DNA from: Candidatus Eisenbergiella merdavium
GTDB lineage: Bacteria > Bacillota > Clostridia > Lachnospirales > Lachnospiraceae
NCBI GenBank assembly: GCA_019119595.1
Contig: DWWS01000018.1
Coordinates: 62,001 to 126,000 of the forward strand
DNA length: 64,000 bases
Direction: 5' to 3'
Under the pieces are notes generated by a model, which saw only the letters and a program-made list of their open reading frames with translations, was not told where the DNA came from and ran no database searches. This document shows, piece after piece, positions 26,875 to 35,409 of this stretch; the first letter of the stretch is position 1, and each line of letters starts with the position of its first letter. The position numbers and the translations under genes are program-made.

Positions 26875-26904
26875 ATTATATACCCGGAAAAAGAGCTTTG
26901 TAAA
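26875..26904 (-). promoter_or_regulatory. promoter of scrA-scrB
   Basis: Reading the minus strand: TTTACA (26904-26899), 18 bases and a perfect TATAAT (26880-26875). The leader to the scrA start is about 170 bases, AT-rich, and holds the operator-like repeats. Confidence 0.75.
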
Positions 26905-26955
26905 TCCGATTCTTTTCACAAAATCGCATGACCGTTTTTGTGGACATTATACAAC

Positions 26956-26987
26956 GGGCAGAGCCGCCGTTTCCGGCAGCACTGCCC
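26956..26987 (-). terminator. terminator-like hairpin after the DUF4097 gene
   Basis: GGGCAG-A-GCCGCCG and CGGCAGC-A-CTGCCC pair with two internal mismatches around a 4-base loop, just past the DUF4097 stop. There is no T-run, so termination strength is uncertain. Confidence 0.5.
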
Positions 26988-26998
26988 GCAGATGCGCT

Positions 26999-27988
26999 TT
27001 ATTTCTCGCGGATACGGATATCCCCATATTCCGTTTCAATCTGGATCCCTGCCGTGTCCTGACCGTCGGCAAGCCTGATGAAGGAGCTGCTTCCATCATA
27101 ATCATCCGATTCCACGGTTCCCTGCGGAACGCGGATCGTGCCGTATTCAGAATACAGGCTGACTCCGTAATCCTCCAGCTTGCCTGCCAGATTCAGCCTT
27201 ACTTCTCCGTCCGAGCAGTCCACATCCACGCTCTGCGCCTGATCCACATCAGCGGTCACATCTCCGTATTCCGACTCGATCGCCGCCAGATCCGTCTTCA
27301 GCGAATCGATCTGAAGGGAGCCGTACGCTCCGCGGATGGTCACCTCGCTCCCATCCAGCGTTCCGGCTGCCAGATCTCCATATTCGGTCTCCACGTTCAG
27401 AGTATCCCCTGTCCAGCCGTCCAGCCGGATATTTCCGTACTCGCCATAGACGACGGCGGAATCCGCACGCAGATTCTTTTCAATGGATATCTTTCCATAT
27501 CCGCTGCTGATATTTACGCTGTCCAGCCTTGCATTTTCAGGAACCGTGATCTTCACATAGGGGCTGCGCGCCATCGTTTCGCTGTCATACATCCAGCCGT
27601 TCCCGTAACCGAAACCGAACCGATAGTATCCCGTGCGCAAATAACTGCCCTCCTTCAGGATGAGCGTACCGTTCTCCACACTGTAAACCGGCTGTGAGCA
27701 TTCACCGTCCAGCACATATTCCACAGACCAGTCATCTCCTGAAACGATCTGCAGATCCGCGTTCTGCAGATCCAGCTCCAGGCTGGACAGCGCTCCGATC
27801 TTTGTACTTTCCAGAACGTAGTCCTGTTTTGCCGTTTCCTCCGTATTTTCCTTCACATGGAGGCCATCCGTATCGTAGTAAAAAAACGGAGAGCCTCCCA
27901 GCGCGATTCCCACACCCAGAAGAACGGCCCCTGCCACGGTCACCGCAGCGCTGGCGATCAGCGTTCCTTTCAACCATTTATTCATCAT
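26999..27988 (-). CDS. DUF4097-type beta-strand repeat protein
   Basis: A 329-residue protein with an N-terminal membrane anchor (residues 5-30), followed by a repeated beta-strand pattern in which EYG or similar recurs about every 20-25 residues (SGYGKISIE, GEYGNIRLD, TEYGDLAAG, SEYGDVTAD, SEYGTIRVP, TEYGDIRI). This is typical of DUF4097 proteins, which form right-handed beta helices outside the membrane. The start at 27988 follows AAAGGAG. It overlaps the preceding membrane-protein gene by 11 bases, so the two are coupled. Function is unknown; such pairs are often tied to envelope stress. Confidence 0.8.
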   Translation of the reverse strand: MMNKWLKGTLIASAAVTVAGAVLLGVGIALGGSPFFYYDTDGLHVKENTEETAKQDYVLESTKIGALSSLELDLQNADLQIVSGDDWSVEYVLDGECSQPVYSVENGTLILKEGSYLRTGYYRFGFGYGNGWMYDSETMARSPYVKITVPENARLDSVNISSGYGKISIEKNLRADSAVVYGEYGNIRLDGWTGDTLNVETEYGDLAAGTLDGSEVTIRGAYGSLQIDSLKTDLAAIESEYGDVTADVDQAQSVDVDCSDGEVRLNLAGKLEDYGVSLYSEYGTIRVPQGTVESDDYDGSSSFIRLADGQDTAGIQIETEYGDIRIREK

Positions 27989-28622
27989 CGTCGGCTCCTT
28001 TCCGCTCTTTTTCCTGATCTGTGACGTCCTCAAAGCCTTCCGGTTCCGTCGCTTCCGGTTCCGGCATAGCACCTTTGGCCGCATACGCCTCCGTCGCTTC
28101 CGCTCCGGCTGCAAACGGCTGTGCTTTCCCTGCGTCCGCTCTCGCCCATTTCGTTCCCCGTCCTGCGACCAGACGCCGCCGGGTCCAGCCAACCAGAGCA
28201 CGGAATCCCCTGATCAGAAGCCTGACGAGCTGCCACAGAAGGAGCCAGCACAGCACCCCCGCTCCGGTCGCAAGCAGGCTCTCTCCAAGGATCGCCAGTC
28301 CGCTCGCGGGGGCCTGAAACAGCAGAACCACTCCGAAGCCGATTCCGATCAGGGCGGCGAGCTGGAAAAGAGCCAGACAGATCAGTCCGCCGACCACACA
28401 TACCACAACCGTAAATACAGCTCCCGCCACACACAGCACAGCCGCAAATGCTGCCCCCGCAACACACAGCGCCACCACAAGGACGCCTGCCGCCACGCAG
28501 AACGAAAGCGGGATCAGCACAGGCAGGGCGCAGAGCAGCAGAGCAGCCAGTGCAACGATTTTCCACACCTTTGGTTTTCCGCCGTTTTCAGCACGCGGCG
28601 CCGACTGCGTATCATAATACAT
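27978..28622 (-). CDS. membrane protein of the DUF4097-partner type
   Basis: A 214-residue protein with about four strongly hydrophobic Ala/Val/Cys-rich segments (residues 20-130) and a long acidic, Ala/Glu/Pro-rich tail. In many Firmicutes a DUF1700 membrane protein precedes a DUF4097 gene. This one has the same place and layout but lacks a clear N-terminal DUF1700 helix bundle, so I do not assign it to that family. No PadR regulator is encoded next to it, unlike the usual arrangement. GGAGGG precedes the ATG. Confidence 0.65.
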   Translation of the reverse strand: MYYDTQSAPRAENGGKPKVWKIVALAALLLCALPVLIPLSFCVAAGVLVVALCVAGAAFAAVLCVAGAVFTVVVCVVGGLICLALFQLAALIGIGFGVVLLFQAPASGLAILGESLLATGAGVLCWLLLWQLVRLLIRGFRALVGWTRRRLVAGRGTKWARADAGKAQPFAAGAEATEAYAAKGAMPEPEATEPEGFEDVTDQEKERKGADDDE

Positions 28623-28766
28623 CTCATTCCCTCCATTCCCGGAATCCGTATCATCTCCGCTACAGATCCTTTTTTTGATCTGTACACAGAATAGCGGAAA
28701 AGAGGGAAAAACCTCTGCAGGTTTCCATGAACATTTTCATAACGGTTTCTTAAGATTTTCGGAATA

Positions 28767-29756
28767 TCACAGCCCCCGTTTCGTGGTGTCCCGCTCCACA
28801 ACGCTATAGGTCATTTTCACCTCTTTCCCCGGAACGGTTCCGTTCATCAGCTCCAGCAGCAGCCTTGCCGCCTCCTGTCCGCTGGTCTTATAATAAAAGT
28901 GAACGCTGGAAAGCCTGGGCAACATCAGCCGCCCGGAAACCGTGTCTCCGATCCCTACGACCGCGACCTGCTCCGGCACGCTCCTGCCCGTCTCCCGGAT
29001 GCGCGCCATCGCGCCGAGGGCGATGGTGTCCGTAACGCAGAATATCCCGTCCAGCTCAGGCTCCCGCTCCAGAAGCCTTCCCGCCGCCTCATAACCGTCC
29101 TGAGCGGAAAAACCGCATTCCTCATAGCGGGCTTCCTCCCAGATGATCCCCTTATCCTTCAGCACATCCAGAAAGCCCTTCCTTCGGGCCTCTCCCACCG
29201 CACGGTCCCGCTTCGTCACGCCGATGCATCCGGGCCTTCCGGCTCCCCCTTCGATCAGCATCTCTGCGGCAGCCCGGGCGGCATGGTAATCATCCTGATA
29301 GACACAGGAATATCCTGCGAGCTGCTGTCCCAGAAGGACCACGGGAACGCGCAGGCCTTTCAGCGCCTTTTTATGCTCCTGGGTAAAGATCGTCGCGATC
29401 AGGATGATCCCGTCCACCTGATTTTCTGAAAACAATCTCAGGTATTCCAGCTCCTCCTTCTCTTTATTTTCCGTATCCGCCAGCAAAAGCTGGAACCCGG
29501 CCTCCTTCAGCACGGTGCTGATGCCCGCCACCATCCGGCTGATAGACTCCGAATTGATCTTGGGGATGATCACTCCCACCTGCCCCGTCCTGCGCGTCCG
29601 CAGCATCTGCGCCTGAGCGGACGGCTTATAGCCCGTGCGCTCGATCACCTCACGGATTTTTTCCTTTTTTTCTTCACTCACATATCCGTCGTTTAAATAG
29701 CGGGATACCGTCGCTCTGGATACTCCCGCCAGCTTTGCGATTTCATTGATGTTCAT
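28767..29756 (-). CDS. scrR: LacI-family repressor, likely of the sucrose genes
   Basis: A 329-residue LacI/GalR regulator. The helix-turn-helix and hinge are at the N-terminus (MNINEIAKLAGVSRATVSRY, hinge near residues 45-55). The sugar-binding domain follows, with DGIILIA, VYQDDYHAA and GIFCVTDTIALGA. The start at 29756 follows GGAGGGG; the longer open frame has no homology. It lies two genes from scrA on the same strand, and the LacI-type sites in the scrA leader make it the likely repressor. Its effector is inferred, not seen. Confidence 0.85.
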   Translation of the reverse strand: MNINEIAKLAGVSRATVSRYLNDGYVSEEKKEKIREVIERTGYKPSAQAQMLRTRRTGQVGVIIPKINSESISRMVAGISTVLKEAGFQLLLADTENKEKEELEYLRLFSENQVDGIILIATIFTQEHKKALKGLRVPVVLLGQQLAGYSCVYQDDYHAARAAAEMLIEGGAGRPGCIGVTKRDRAVGEARRKGFLDVLKDKGIIWEEARYEECGFSAQDGYEAAGRLLEREPELDGIFCVTDTIALGAMARIRETGRSVPEQVAVVGIGDTVSGRLMLPRLSSVHFYYKTSGQEAARLLLELMNGTVPGKEVKMTYSVVERDTTKRGL

Positions 29757-29830
29757 GGCCCCTCCGCATTCTGCCGCCGGCGGCCAGCCTGCGGCTGACG
29801 GCGGTTTGTTTTTCGTATGAGATTGATCCC

Positions 29831-29859
29831 AGTATAGCATGGGGCGGCGGGCGGGGCAA
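29831..29859 (-). promoter_or_regulatory. promoter of the LacI-family gene
   Basis: On the minus strand: TTGCCC (29859-29854), 17 bases and TATACT (29836-29831), about 75 bases from the start codon. Confidence 0.6.
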
Positions 29860-29907
29860 GAGGGGGAGACGGACAGCCATCCATCTTCATCAGCGGATAA
29901 ATTTCAA

Positions 29908-29943
29908 GGGGCAGGCATGGCTCATGTGAGTCACGTCTGCCCC
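29908..29943 (-). terminator. terminator-like hairpin after the methyltransferase gene
   Basis: GGGGCAG and CTGCCCC enclose a partly paired arm (CTCA/TGAG). On the minus strand this is followed by TTGAAATTT. It marks the end of the polysaccharide cluster. Confidence 0.6.
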
Positions 29944-29996
29944 CGCTTTGAACAATCTCCTGACAGTCCCTTTTTACGCTCCGTCTTTTCTGTATC

Positions 29997-30803
29997 CTAT
30001 TTCTTTCTTGCAGTAATAAGGTAACTAAACGGAAATTTACCCTCCACCGCCGGATCAGGAGTGCCGTCCATATCATTCTGATATTCATCGAAGTCTTCAA
30101 TCTCAATACCGTTATGAAGGATAGCGGTTATGATATCGGACATTTTATGCATGAACCAGAAGCACTCGCTGGAATCGTATTCAACATTGCCGATATAGTC
30201 AAGTCCCGTCGGATAGCTGTTGGGTTCCGTTTCAAAGTAAGAAGTCAGCTTATCAAAATTCTGCTCCTTGAAGCTGAATCCGTTTTCGAAAAAATATTTG
30301 AATGGATGTATTTCAGAAATTATTATTTTTCCGTCCTTTTTAAGCAGCCTTGCTATCACGCTGAAATAATCGTTTAAGTCCGGAAACCACTGCAGCGATC
30401 CCTGAGAAATGAAAATAAAATCAAAGCTGTTATTATATTTTGAATCTATGTCCAATACGTTTGTGCGGACGAATTTTGCATTCAGCTTTGCGATTTGAGT
30501 CAGCTGCTCCGCCTCCAGGATCGCAGCATCGGAAATATCGAAGCCGACCGCTTCCCTGGCCCCGAGCTTCATAAGCGACAGCAGCTCTCTGCCGTTATTG
30601 CATGGTATATGCGATATGGTCTTTCCATGAAAATCAATCTGTCTCAGCTTTTCATTCAGGTTCTGGTCACAGGCTCTGTTGAAGGTTGTAAAAGCAGGAT
30701 CTTTAAACCGTTCTGCCAAAGAACCATTCCGGGCTTTCTGATGATAGCCCGACGCTTCATTCCAGGCCGCTCTGTTCCTCTCAAAGATATTCTCTTCACT
30801 CAT
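29997..30803 (-). CDS. SAM-dependent class I methyltransferase
   Basis: A 268-residue cytoplasmic methyltransferase. A SAM-binding region is seen around HIPCNNGRELLSLMKLG (motif I variant, about residues 65-81) and AVGFDISDAAI; FDFIFISQGSLQWFPD is motif IV-like. The substrate is unknown. The gene is visibly richer in A and T than its neighbours, with runs such as attattattttt, suggesting recent acquisition. It is the last gene of the polysaccharide cluster, 16 bases after a glycosyltransferase, so it could methylate a sugar, but that is only positional. GGGAGG precedes the ATG. Confidence 0.85.
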   Translation of the reverse strand: MSEENIFERNRAAWNEASGYHQKARNGSLAERFKDPAFTTFNRACDQNLNEKLRQIDFHGKTISHIPCNNGRELLSLMKLGAREAVGFDISDAAILEAEQLTQIAKLNAKFVRTNVLDIDSKYNNSFDFIFISQGSLQWFPDLNDYFSVIARLLKKDGKIIISEIHPFKYFFENGFSFKEQNFDKLTSYFETEPNSYPTGLDYIGNVEYDSSECFWFMHKMSDIITAILHNGIEIEDFDEYQNDMDGTPDPAVEGKFPFSYLITARKK

Positions 30804-30819
30804 CAGGCTTACCTCCCTT

Positions 30820-31818
30820 TCACTCGATCCCCCTTATCCGCATGCTCATCCGATGCGCCGCACGCACCGGTCTGGGCAGAGCGGTCAAAAGCAGCAGATA
30901 CGCCTTCTGCTTCTTCGTCAGATAGGGGTTCGTCACCGTCTCTCCCGCGTTCCTGCGACAGTAATGGACGACCGATCTGTAAAAAGAATTTTCCCGGTTC
31001 ATCAGCTCCACCGGGATATGGAGCAGGTAATCCAGGCGCTGATACAGGCCGAAGCGGGCCGCCTCTCTTTTGTACTGTGGGAATCGCTCCTTAGTCAGCT
31101 TCTGCGCGTAGTCCGCGTTTTTCACAATATCCGTAAATACCCTGGAAAACTCGCTCCGGTCTTTTTTGCGGGTATTGCTCCCCATGCGGTAGTAGACGTG
31201 ATACAGCTGCTGGGGCAGAATTCGTATTCCGTCCGTTTCTGCGAGAAGCTGAAGGAGCAGATAGAAGTCCTCGTTCAGCTCCCCTTCCGGGAACCGCCGC
31301 TCTTGAAAAAGAGAGGCGTCCACCAGCTTGGTGCAGAAGGAGCAGTCCCCCTCATGCAAAAGCAGGGTGCGCAGGAATTCCCCGCTGTTTCTGAAAACCG
31401 CCTCTTTGGGCGGCGCGCACACGTCCGGCCTGCGCGCTCCGTCCTCGCCGATCTCGTCCCTGGAAACCTGTACGATGCGGTATCCGCCCTCCAGCGCCTC
31501 CCGCATCATGGTCTCATACATCTGCGGTTCGATAAAATCATCGCTGTCCACAAAGCCGAGCCATTCTCCGTTCGCCTTCTCAATTCCCAGATTCCTGGCG
31601 GAGGAGGAGCCGCCGTTGGGTTTGTGGAACACCCGGATGCGGCCGTCCCGTTTTGCCAGCCTGTCGCAAAGCTGGCCGGTTCCGTCCGTGGAGCCGTCGT
31701 CCACTAACAAAATCTCCAGATTTTCCCAGGTCTGCATGCAGACCGACGCCACGCACCGTTCCAGGCAGTCAAGAATATTATAAACCGGTATGATGACCGT
31801 AATCAGCGGATGAACCAT
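30820..31818 (-). CDS. glycosyltransferase family 2
   Basis: A 332-residue GT-A fold transferase. The N-terminal domain has VIIPVYNILDCLERCVASV, the nucleotide-sugar motif DDGSTDGTGQLCD, and GFVDSDDFIEPQMYE (metal-binding DxD). The C-terminal part is helical with basic residues, as in CpsJ-type polysaccharide transferases. It adds a sugar to the lipid-linked repeat unit on the inner face of the membrane; donor and acceptor are unknown. A tandem-repeat tract separates it from the next upstream gene. Confidence 0.9.
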   Translation of the reverse strand: MVHPLITVIIPVYNILDCLERCVASVCMQTWENLEILLVDDGSTDGTGQLCDRLAKRDGRIRVFHKPNGGSSSARNLGIEKANGEWLGFVDSDDFIEPQMYETMMREALEGGYRIVQVSRDEIGEDGARRPDVCAPPKEAVFRNSGEFLRTLLLHEGDCSFCTKLVDASLFQERRFPEGELNEDFYLLLQLLAETDGIRILPQQLYHVYYRMGSNTRKKDRSEFSRVFTDIVKNADYAQKLTKERFPQYKREAARFGLYQRLDYLLHIPVELMNRENSFYRSVVHYCRRNAGETVTNPYLTKKQKAYLLLLTALPRPVRAAHRMSMRIRGIE

Positions 31819-31862
31819 ATCAATCTCCGTTCCGGAGCGTCAGAAGGCTCCGTTTCCTTTCT

Positions 31863-31992
31863 CCGCCGCAGGGCGCGGCTTTCTTGCTCTGCCGCAGGAC
31901 GCGGCATCTTTTTTCTGTTGCAGAGCGCAGGTTCTTTTTCCTGTCGCAGGGCGCGGATTCCTTATTCTGCCACGGGGCGCGGCCCCGCCCTG
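31863..31992. repeat. 26-bp tandem repeat, five copies, between two glycosyltransferase genes
   Basis: Five contiguous 26-base units start at 31863, 31889, 31915, 31941 and 31967, each beginning near CTGCCGCAGGRCGCGG, with a partial sixth running into the downstream gene. Units 1 and 2 can fold (GCCGC/GCGGC); later ones are degraded. 26 is not a multiple of three and no gene spans the tract. Confidence 0.9.
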
Positions 31993-31994
31993 CT

Positions 31995-33134
31995 TCAGGG
32001 CCGTATCACCGGAGCCGGGGACAGCGGCCCGTCCATGGGAAGCCTGATGTTTCCCGTCTTCCACCCCTCATACAGGGAAAGACACCTTTCGGCCGCCGTA
32101 TCCGCGTTCCACTCCGTCAGGATCGTCTCGCAGGCCCGGCTTCCCATGCGCTCCCTTTCCTTTTCATGCTCCATCAGGTAGCGGACCGCCCTGAAAAATT
32201 CCTCATATCTGTCTCTGTGGTAGATCATGCCGTTTTCTCCGTGGCGGATCAGATAGGGCACCGCTCCCGCTTCCCCGCTGGCCACCACGGCGCACCGGCT
32301 GTTCATGGCCTCGTTGACCACCGCTCCCCATCCCTCCAGATGATTGCTGGTGAACAGAAAAATATGACTTTCCTCCATCGCCCGGCGCACCCCGGCCGGG
32401 GAAAGAAAGCCCGTCATTTCCACCCATTCCGAAAGCTCCTCCCGGCGAAGCTGCTCTCCGAGCTTTTCCTCCAGCTCTCCGCCGCCGATCAGCTTCAGCC
32501 GGAAGTCAAAGCCCTCCCGCCGCAGATCCGCCGCAAGCCGCAGGGCGAATTCCGGGTGCTTCAGCTCCATCAGCCTTCCGGCCCAGAGAAGGCGGACGGG
32601 TCCGTCCTTGGGCTTTTTCTCCTGCCGCCCCGGCTCCTTCGCCTCCGGAAAGTAGCCGAAACGCAGCATTTTTCCCGGATAGGCGTGGATCAGAGAAAAA
32701 TCGGAGGCAACATACGCCCCCGCGCAGAGCAGATAGACAGGCCTGTTCCGGTAGCGGATATGCTCCCTGTATTTTGCCGCAAGCCCTCTGGGCGACACCG
32801 CCTTCCACTGTCCCTCCCGGTAGATCCGCTCACTGATGCGAAGGGCCGGTCTTCCGCTTTCCAGGCGCTCATAGATCAGCTCCGGATCTTCCATCCAGCC
32901 GGCGAGCAGCAGATCGCAGCCGTTGATCCGATCCCGGCACAGCTCCTCCTCTTCATACAGAAGCTTCACATAGGGGAGGCTGGCCAGACCTTCTCCCCAG
33001 CCCATGCGGACTCTTTCCTCCTCCATGGGCTCCGTCTGGATAAAGGTAAAATCCTCTCCCAGCCTCCTGTAAAGAGCGTCGCAGAAGGGAATCTGATGGT
33101 GGTTGATATAATTGGATACAAAGGTTGTTTTCAT
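31995..33134 (-). CDS. glycosyltransferase family 4
   Basis: A 379-residue GT-B fold transferase. The C-terminal half shows RLLWAGRLMELKHPEFAL, KLIGGGELEEKL and the family's E-x7-E region around EGWGAVVNEAMNSRCAVVAS. The N-terminal acceptor domain is less conserved. It probably adds a hexose or deoxyhexose to the polysaccharide repeat unit. Its start overlaps the stop of the preceding transferase gene (ATGA), so translation is coupled. GAGGAGAGG precedes the ATG. Confidence 0.9.
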   Translation of the reverse strand: MKTTFVSNYINHHQIPFCDALYRRLGEDFTFIQTEPMEEERVRMGWGEGLASLPYVKLLYEEEELCRDRINGCDLLLAGWMEDPELIYERLESGRPALRISERIYREGQWKAVSPRGLAAKYREHIRYRNRPVYLLCAGAYVASDFSLIHAYPGKMLRFGYFPEAKEPGRQEKKPKDGPVRLLWAGRLMELKHPEFALRLAADLRREGFDFRLKLIGGGELEEKLGEQLRREELSEWVEMTGFLSPAGVRRAMEESHIFLFTSNHLEGWGAVVNEAMNSRCAVVASGEAGAVPYLIRHGENGMIYHRDRYEEFFRAVRYLMEHEKERERMGSRACETILTEWNADTAAERCLSLYEGWKTGNIRLPMDGPLSPAPVIRP

Positions 33135-34453
33135 GCCCTCTCCTCAAGGATCTCCCGGTAGATTTCCAGAAGCCTCCCGTAGTTTGCGTCCCCGTCATGG
33201 TTCCTTCTGCCCTGGATCCGCGCCTGTGCCGAAAGGCTCTCAGCCAGCGCGTCGTCCCGGAAAACGCGCCTGATACAGGAAGCGAGGGCGTGCGCGTTTC
33301 CCTTTTCAAACAGGAGCGCGCTCCTTCCATCCTCCGCCATGTCCGGAATCCCGCCCGTCCGGGAGGCTATGCAGGGCACGCCAAGCAGCATGGCCTCTCC
33401 CAGGGAATTGGGGGAATTCTCCAACGCGGAGGGACAGACGAATACATGGCTGTTCAGATAGGCCGCTTTCATCTGCTCATCCGACAGATTTCCCAACACG
33501 CTCACCCTTCCCTCCAGCCCGTTTTCCTTCATAAGCCTTCTTAGGTACCTTCCGTAGCCTGATATCTTCAGCTTTTCCTTTAAGGTATCGTATCCTGTGA
33601 TGCTGATTCCTGCCACGCTGATATGAGCCTGGGGAAATTCCTGCAGGATTTCCTGCATGGCGGAAAGCAGGTAATGGAAGCCCTTCAGCGGATAGTCCCC
33701 CTGGCTTGCAAAGATCTCAAAGCTCCTGCATGTTTCCCTGCTCCAGCTTCCCTCATAGAAGCAGGCGCGCATGGTCTCATTCAGCTTATGGTATTTCAGG
33801 CCGGGATTGCAGGCAAGCGCCCCCTCCCTGTCAAACCGGGTCCTTCCCGCCACATGAACGCAGGAGGAAAGCACCTGCTTCTCCCGCTCTCCCCGGACCC
33901 GGAATTTCTCCTGCTGCTGCCTGAGACTGTCCGCGCGCAGCAGATCCCGCAGCGTCACGCTTTTTTGTACACGGATGGGCAGATCGGCCATATAGCTTCC
34001 GGCGCATTCCCCCACCAGCCCCTGAATGGACACCAGCGTCCTTTCCGGCTTCTGAAAGGCGCGCACCATGGCAAGGGCATGTGGAAACTCCGTCCCGAAG
34101 ATATGCACCAGATCCGGCCTGAAATCTGCAAGAATCCCTGCAAAACGCTTTTCCAGAAAGAGATCATAAATCTCCGGCCGCTTCAGATTTTCTCTGAACC
34201 CATACAGAGCGACCTCGCGCCCCATCCCTCTGTCCGCGCCTGTCATCGGATAAAGCCGTCTGACGCAGGAAAGCTCCTCTGCGCCCGCAAAGGGAAAGCA
34301 GAGACCAAGCTCCATATCCTCCGCCGTCCCCTTCTCAGAAGTCAGATACCGGTTCAGCGCGCCGGTGATCCATCCCTCCCGCACGCTGTATTCCATTCCA
34401 AGCGCTTCCGCCGCCGCAGGCGGGCAGATATTCAACACCCACAGAATCCGCAT
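33131..34453 (-). CDS. glycosyltransferase family 4
   Basis: A 440-residue GT-B transferase. Recognisable are VHIFGTEFPHALA in the N-terminal domain, PLKGFHYLLSAMQEI in the donor domain, and the terminal motif ENSPNSLGEAMLLGVPCIAS containing the catalytic-region glutamates. The start at 34453 is supported by AAGGAGG; the open frame continues a few codons upstream without a site. It ends in an ATGA overlap with the next transferase. Confidence 0.9.
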   Translation of the reverse strand: MRILWVLNICPPAAAEALGMEYSVREGWITGALNRYLTSEKGTAEDMELGLCFPFAGAEELSCVRRLYPMTGADRGMGREVALYGFRENLKRPEIYDLFLEKRFAGILADFRPDLVHIFGTEFPHALAMVRAFQKPERTLVSIQGLVGECAGSYMADLPIRVQKSVTLRDLLRADSLRQQQEKFRVRGEREKQVLSSCVHVAGRTRFDREGALACNPGLKYHKLNETMRACFYEGSWSRETCRSFEIFASQGDYPLKGFHYLLSAMQEILQEFPQAHISVAGISITGYDTLKEKLKISGYGRYLRRLMKENGLEGRVSVLGNLSDEQMKAAYLNSHVFVCPSALENSPNSLGEAMLLGVPCIASRTGGIPDMAEDGRSALLFEKGNAHALASCIRRVFRDDALAESLSAQARIQGRRNHDGDANYGRLLEIYREILEERA

Positions 34454-34515
34454 TTTTACCTCCTTGCTCAGCGTCATAAAACGCAGTTTTACGACGCTGT
34501 AGCGCGCGCGTTCGC

Positions 34516-35409
34516 CTAATCTTCCCTTCTTCCCCCGTAGATCGCCGCCTTCACGGCGTTGTAGCCCTTTGCGTAAGACGGGTTCTCCGCGATCTTCGTC
34601 CGCACCGGAGCCAGCGTCGCCAGCATGACCGCCGCGTAGCAGGCGCTTTTTCTTCTCCCCAGATAATAGCGGGTGATGACCCGGTGCTCGGCCGCCGAAC
34701 GCTTTCTGTTTTCCTTCGTTTCCGAAAAGCCGCCGCCCTCATAGGAGGAGATCAGGGTGGGCAGATGCACCGCCTCCGCGCCCCGCTCATAAATACAGTA
34801 GAGGAAATGCTCATAATCCCCTCTTACCCGGAAATCCGTATCATACCCTCTGTCCCGGAACAGGGACGCGTCGTAGAAGCAGACCTGGTGGCAGGGGACA
34901 TTCCGGTAGCAGGCAAAATCATTCAGCTTCGGCGCAGAGCAGACGACGCTTTTCTGCTTTTCATTGTACTGATCTCCGTAAAAAAGAAAGGGCTTTCCCC
35001 GCAGGCGCGCATCCCTCTCTCCCTCCGCCTTTTCGATCAGCTCCGCCGTCCGGGAAAGCACGCCGGAATCATACAGGCTGTCACCGCAGTTGAGGAACAG
35101 CACGTAATCGCCGCTGATATGTGAAAGCGCCTGGTTCATCCCGTCATAGATCCCCTTATCCGGACTCCTGAAAATATGCACCCTGCTGTCAGGGGCGGGC
35201 TGTCCGGAGGCTTTTTCCGGCTCCTGCGGCCACACCACCGAAAAGGAGCCGTCCGCCTCCTGGCAAAGGGTGCCGTCCGTGGAGCCGCCGTCCTTGAGGA
35301 TGACCTCAAAATTTCCGTATTCCTGGCTCAGCACGCTCCCAAGCGTTTTCGCCAGCTTCTCTCCGGGATTGAGGGACACGATCACAATGCTAAAAAATGT
35401 ATGAGCCAT
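34516..35409 (-). CDS. glycosyltransferase family 2
   Basis: A 297-residue GT-A transferase similar to WcaA-type enzymes. It has SIVIVSLNPGEKLAKTLGSV, ILKDGGSTDGT, and the metal-site region YVLFLNCGDSLYD. The central residues 60-80 form a short insertion with Pro/Gly. The 5' end overlaps the EpsG-like gene by 20 bases. AAAGGGAG precedes the ATG. Confidence 0.88.
   Translation of the reverse strand: MAHTFFSIVIVSLNPGEKLAKTLGSVLSQEYGNFEVILKDGGSTDGTLCQEADGSFSVVWPQEPEKASGQPAPDSRVHIFRSPDKGIYDGMNQALSHISGDYVLFLNCGDSLYDSGVLSRTAELIEKAEGERDARLRGKPFLFYGDQYNEKQKSVVCSAPKLNDFACYRNVPCHQVCFYDASLFRDRGYDTDFRVRGDYEHFLYCIYERGAEAVHLPTLISSYEGGGFSETKENRKRSAAEHRVITRYYLGRRKSACYAAVMLATLAPVRTKIAENPSYAKGYNAVKAAIYGGRRED

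Noticed and set aside
31863..31992. CRISPR-like array
   Set aside because: Units are contiguous without unique spacers and vary in sequence, so this is a tandem minisatellite.
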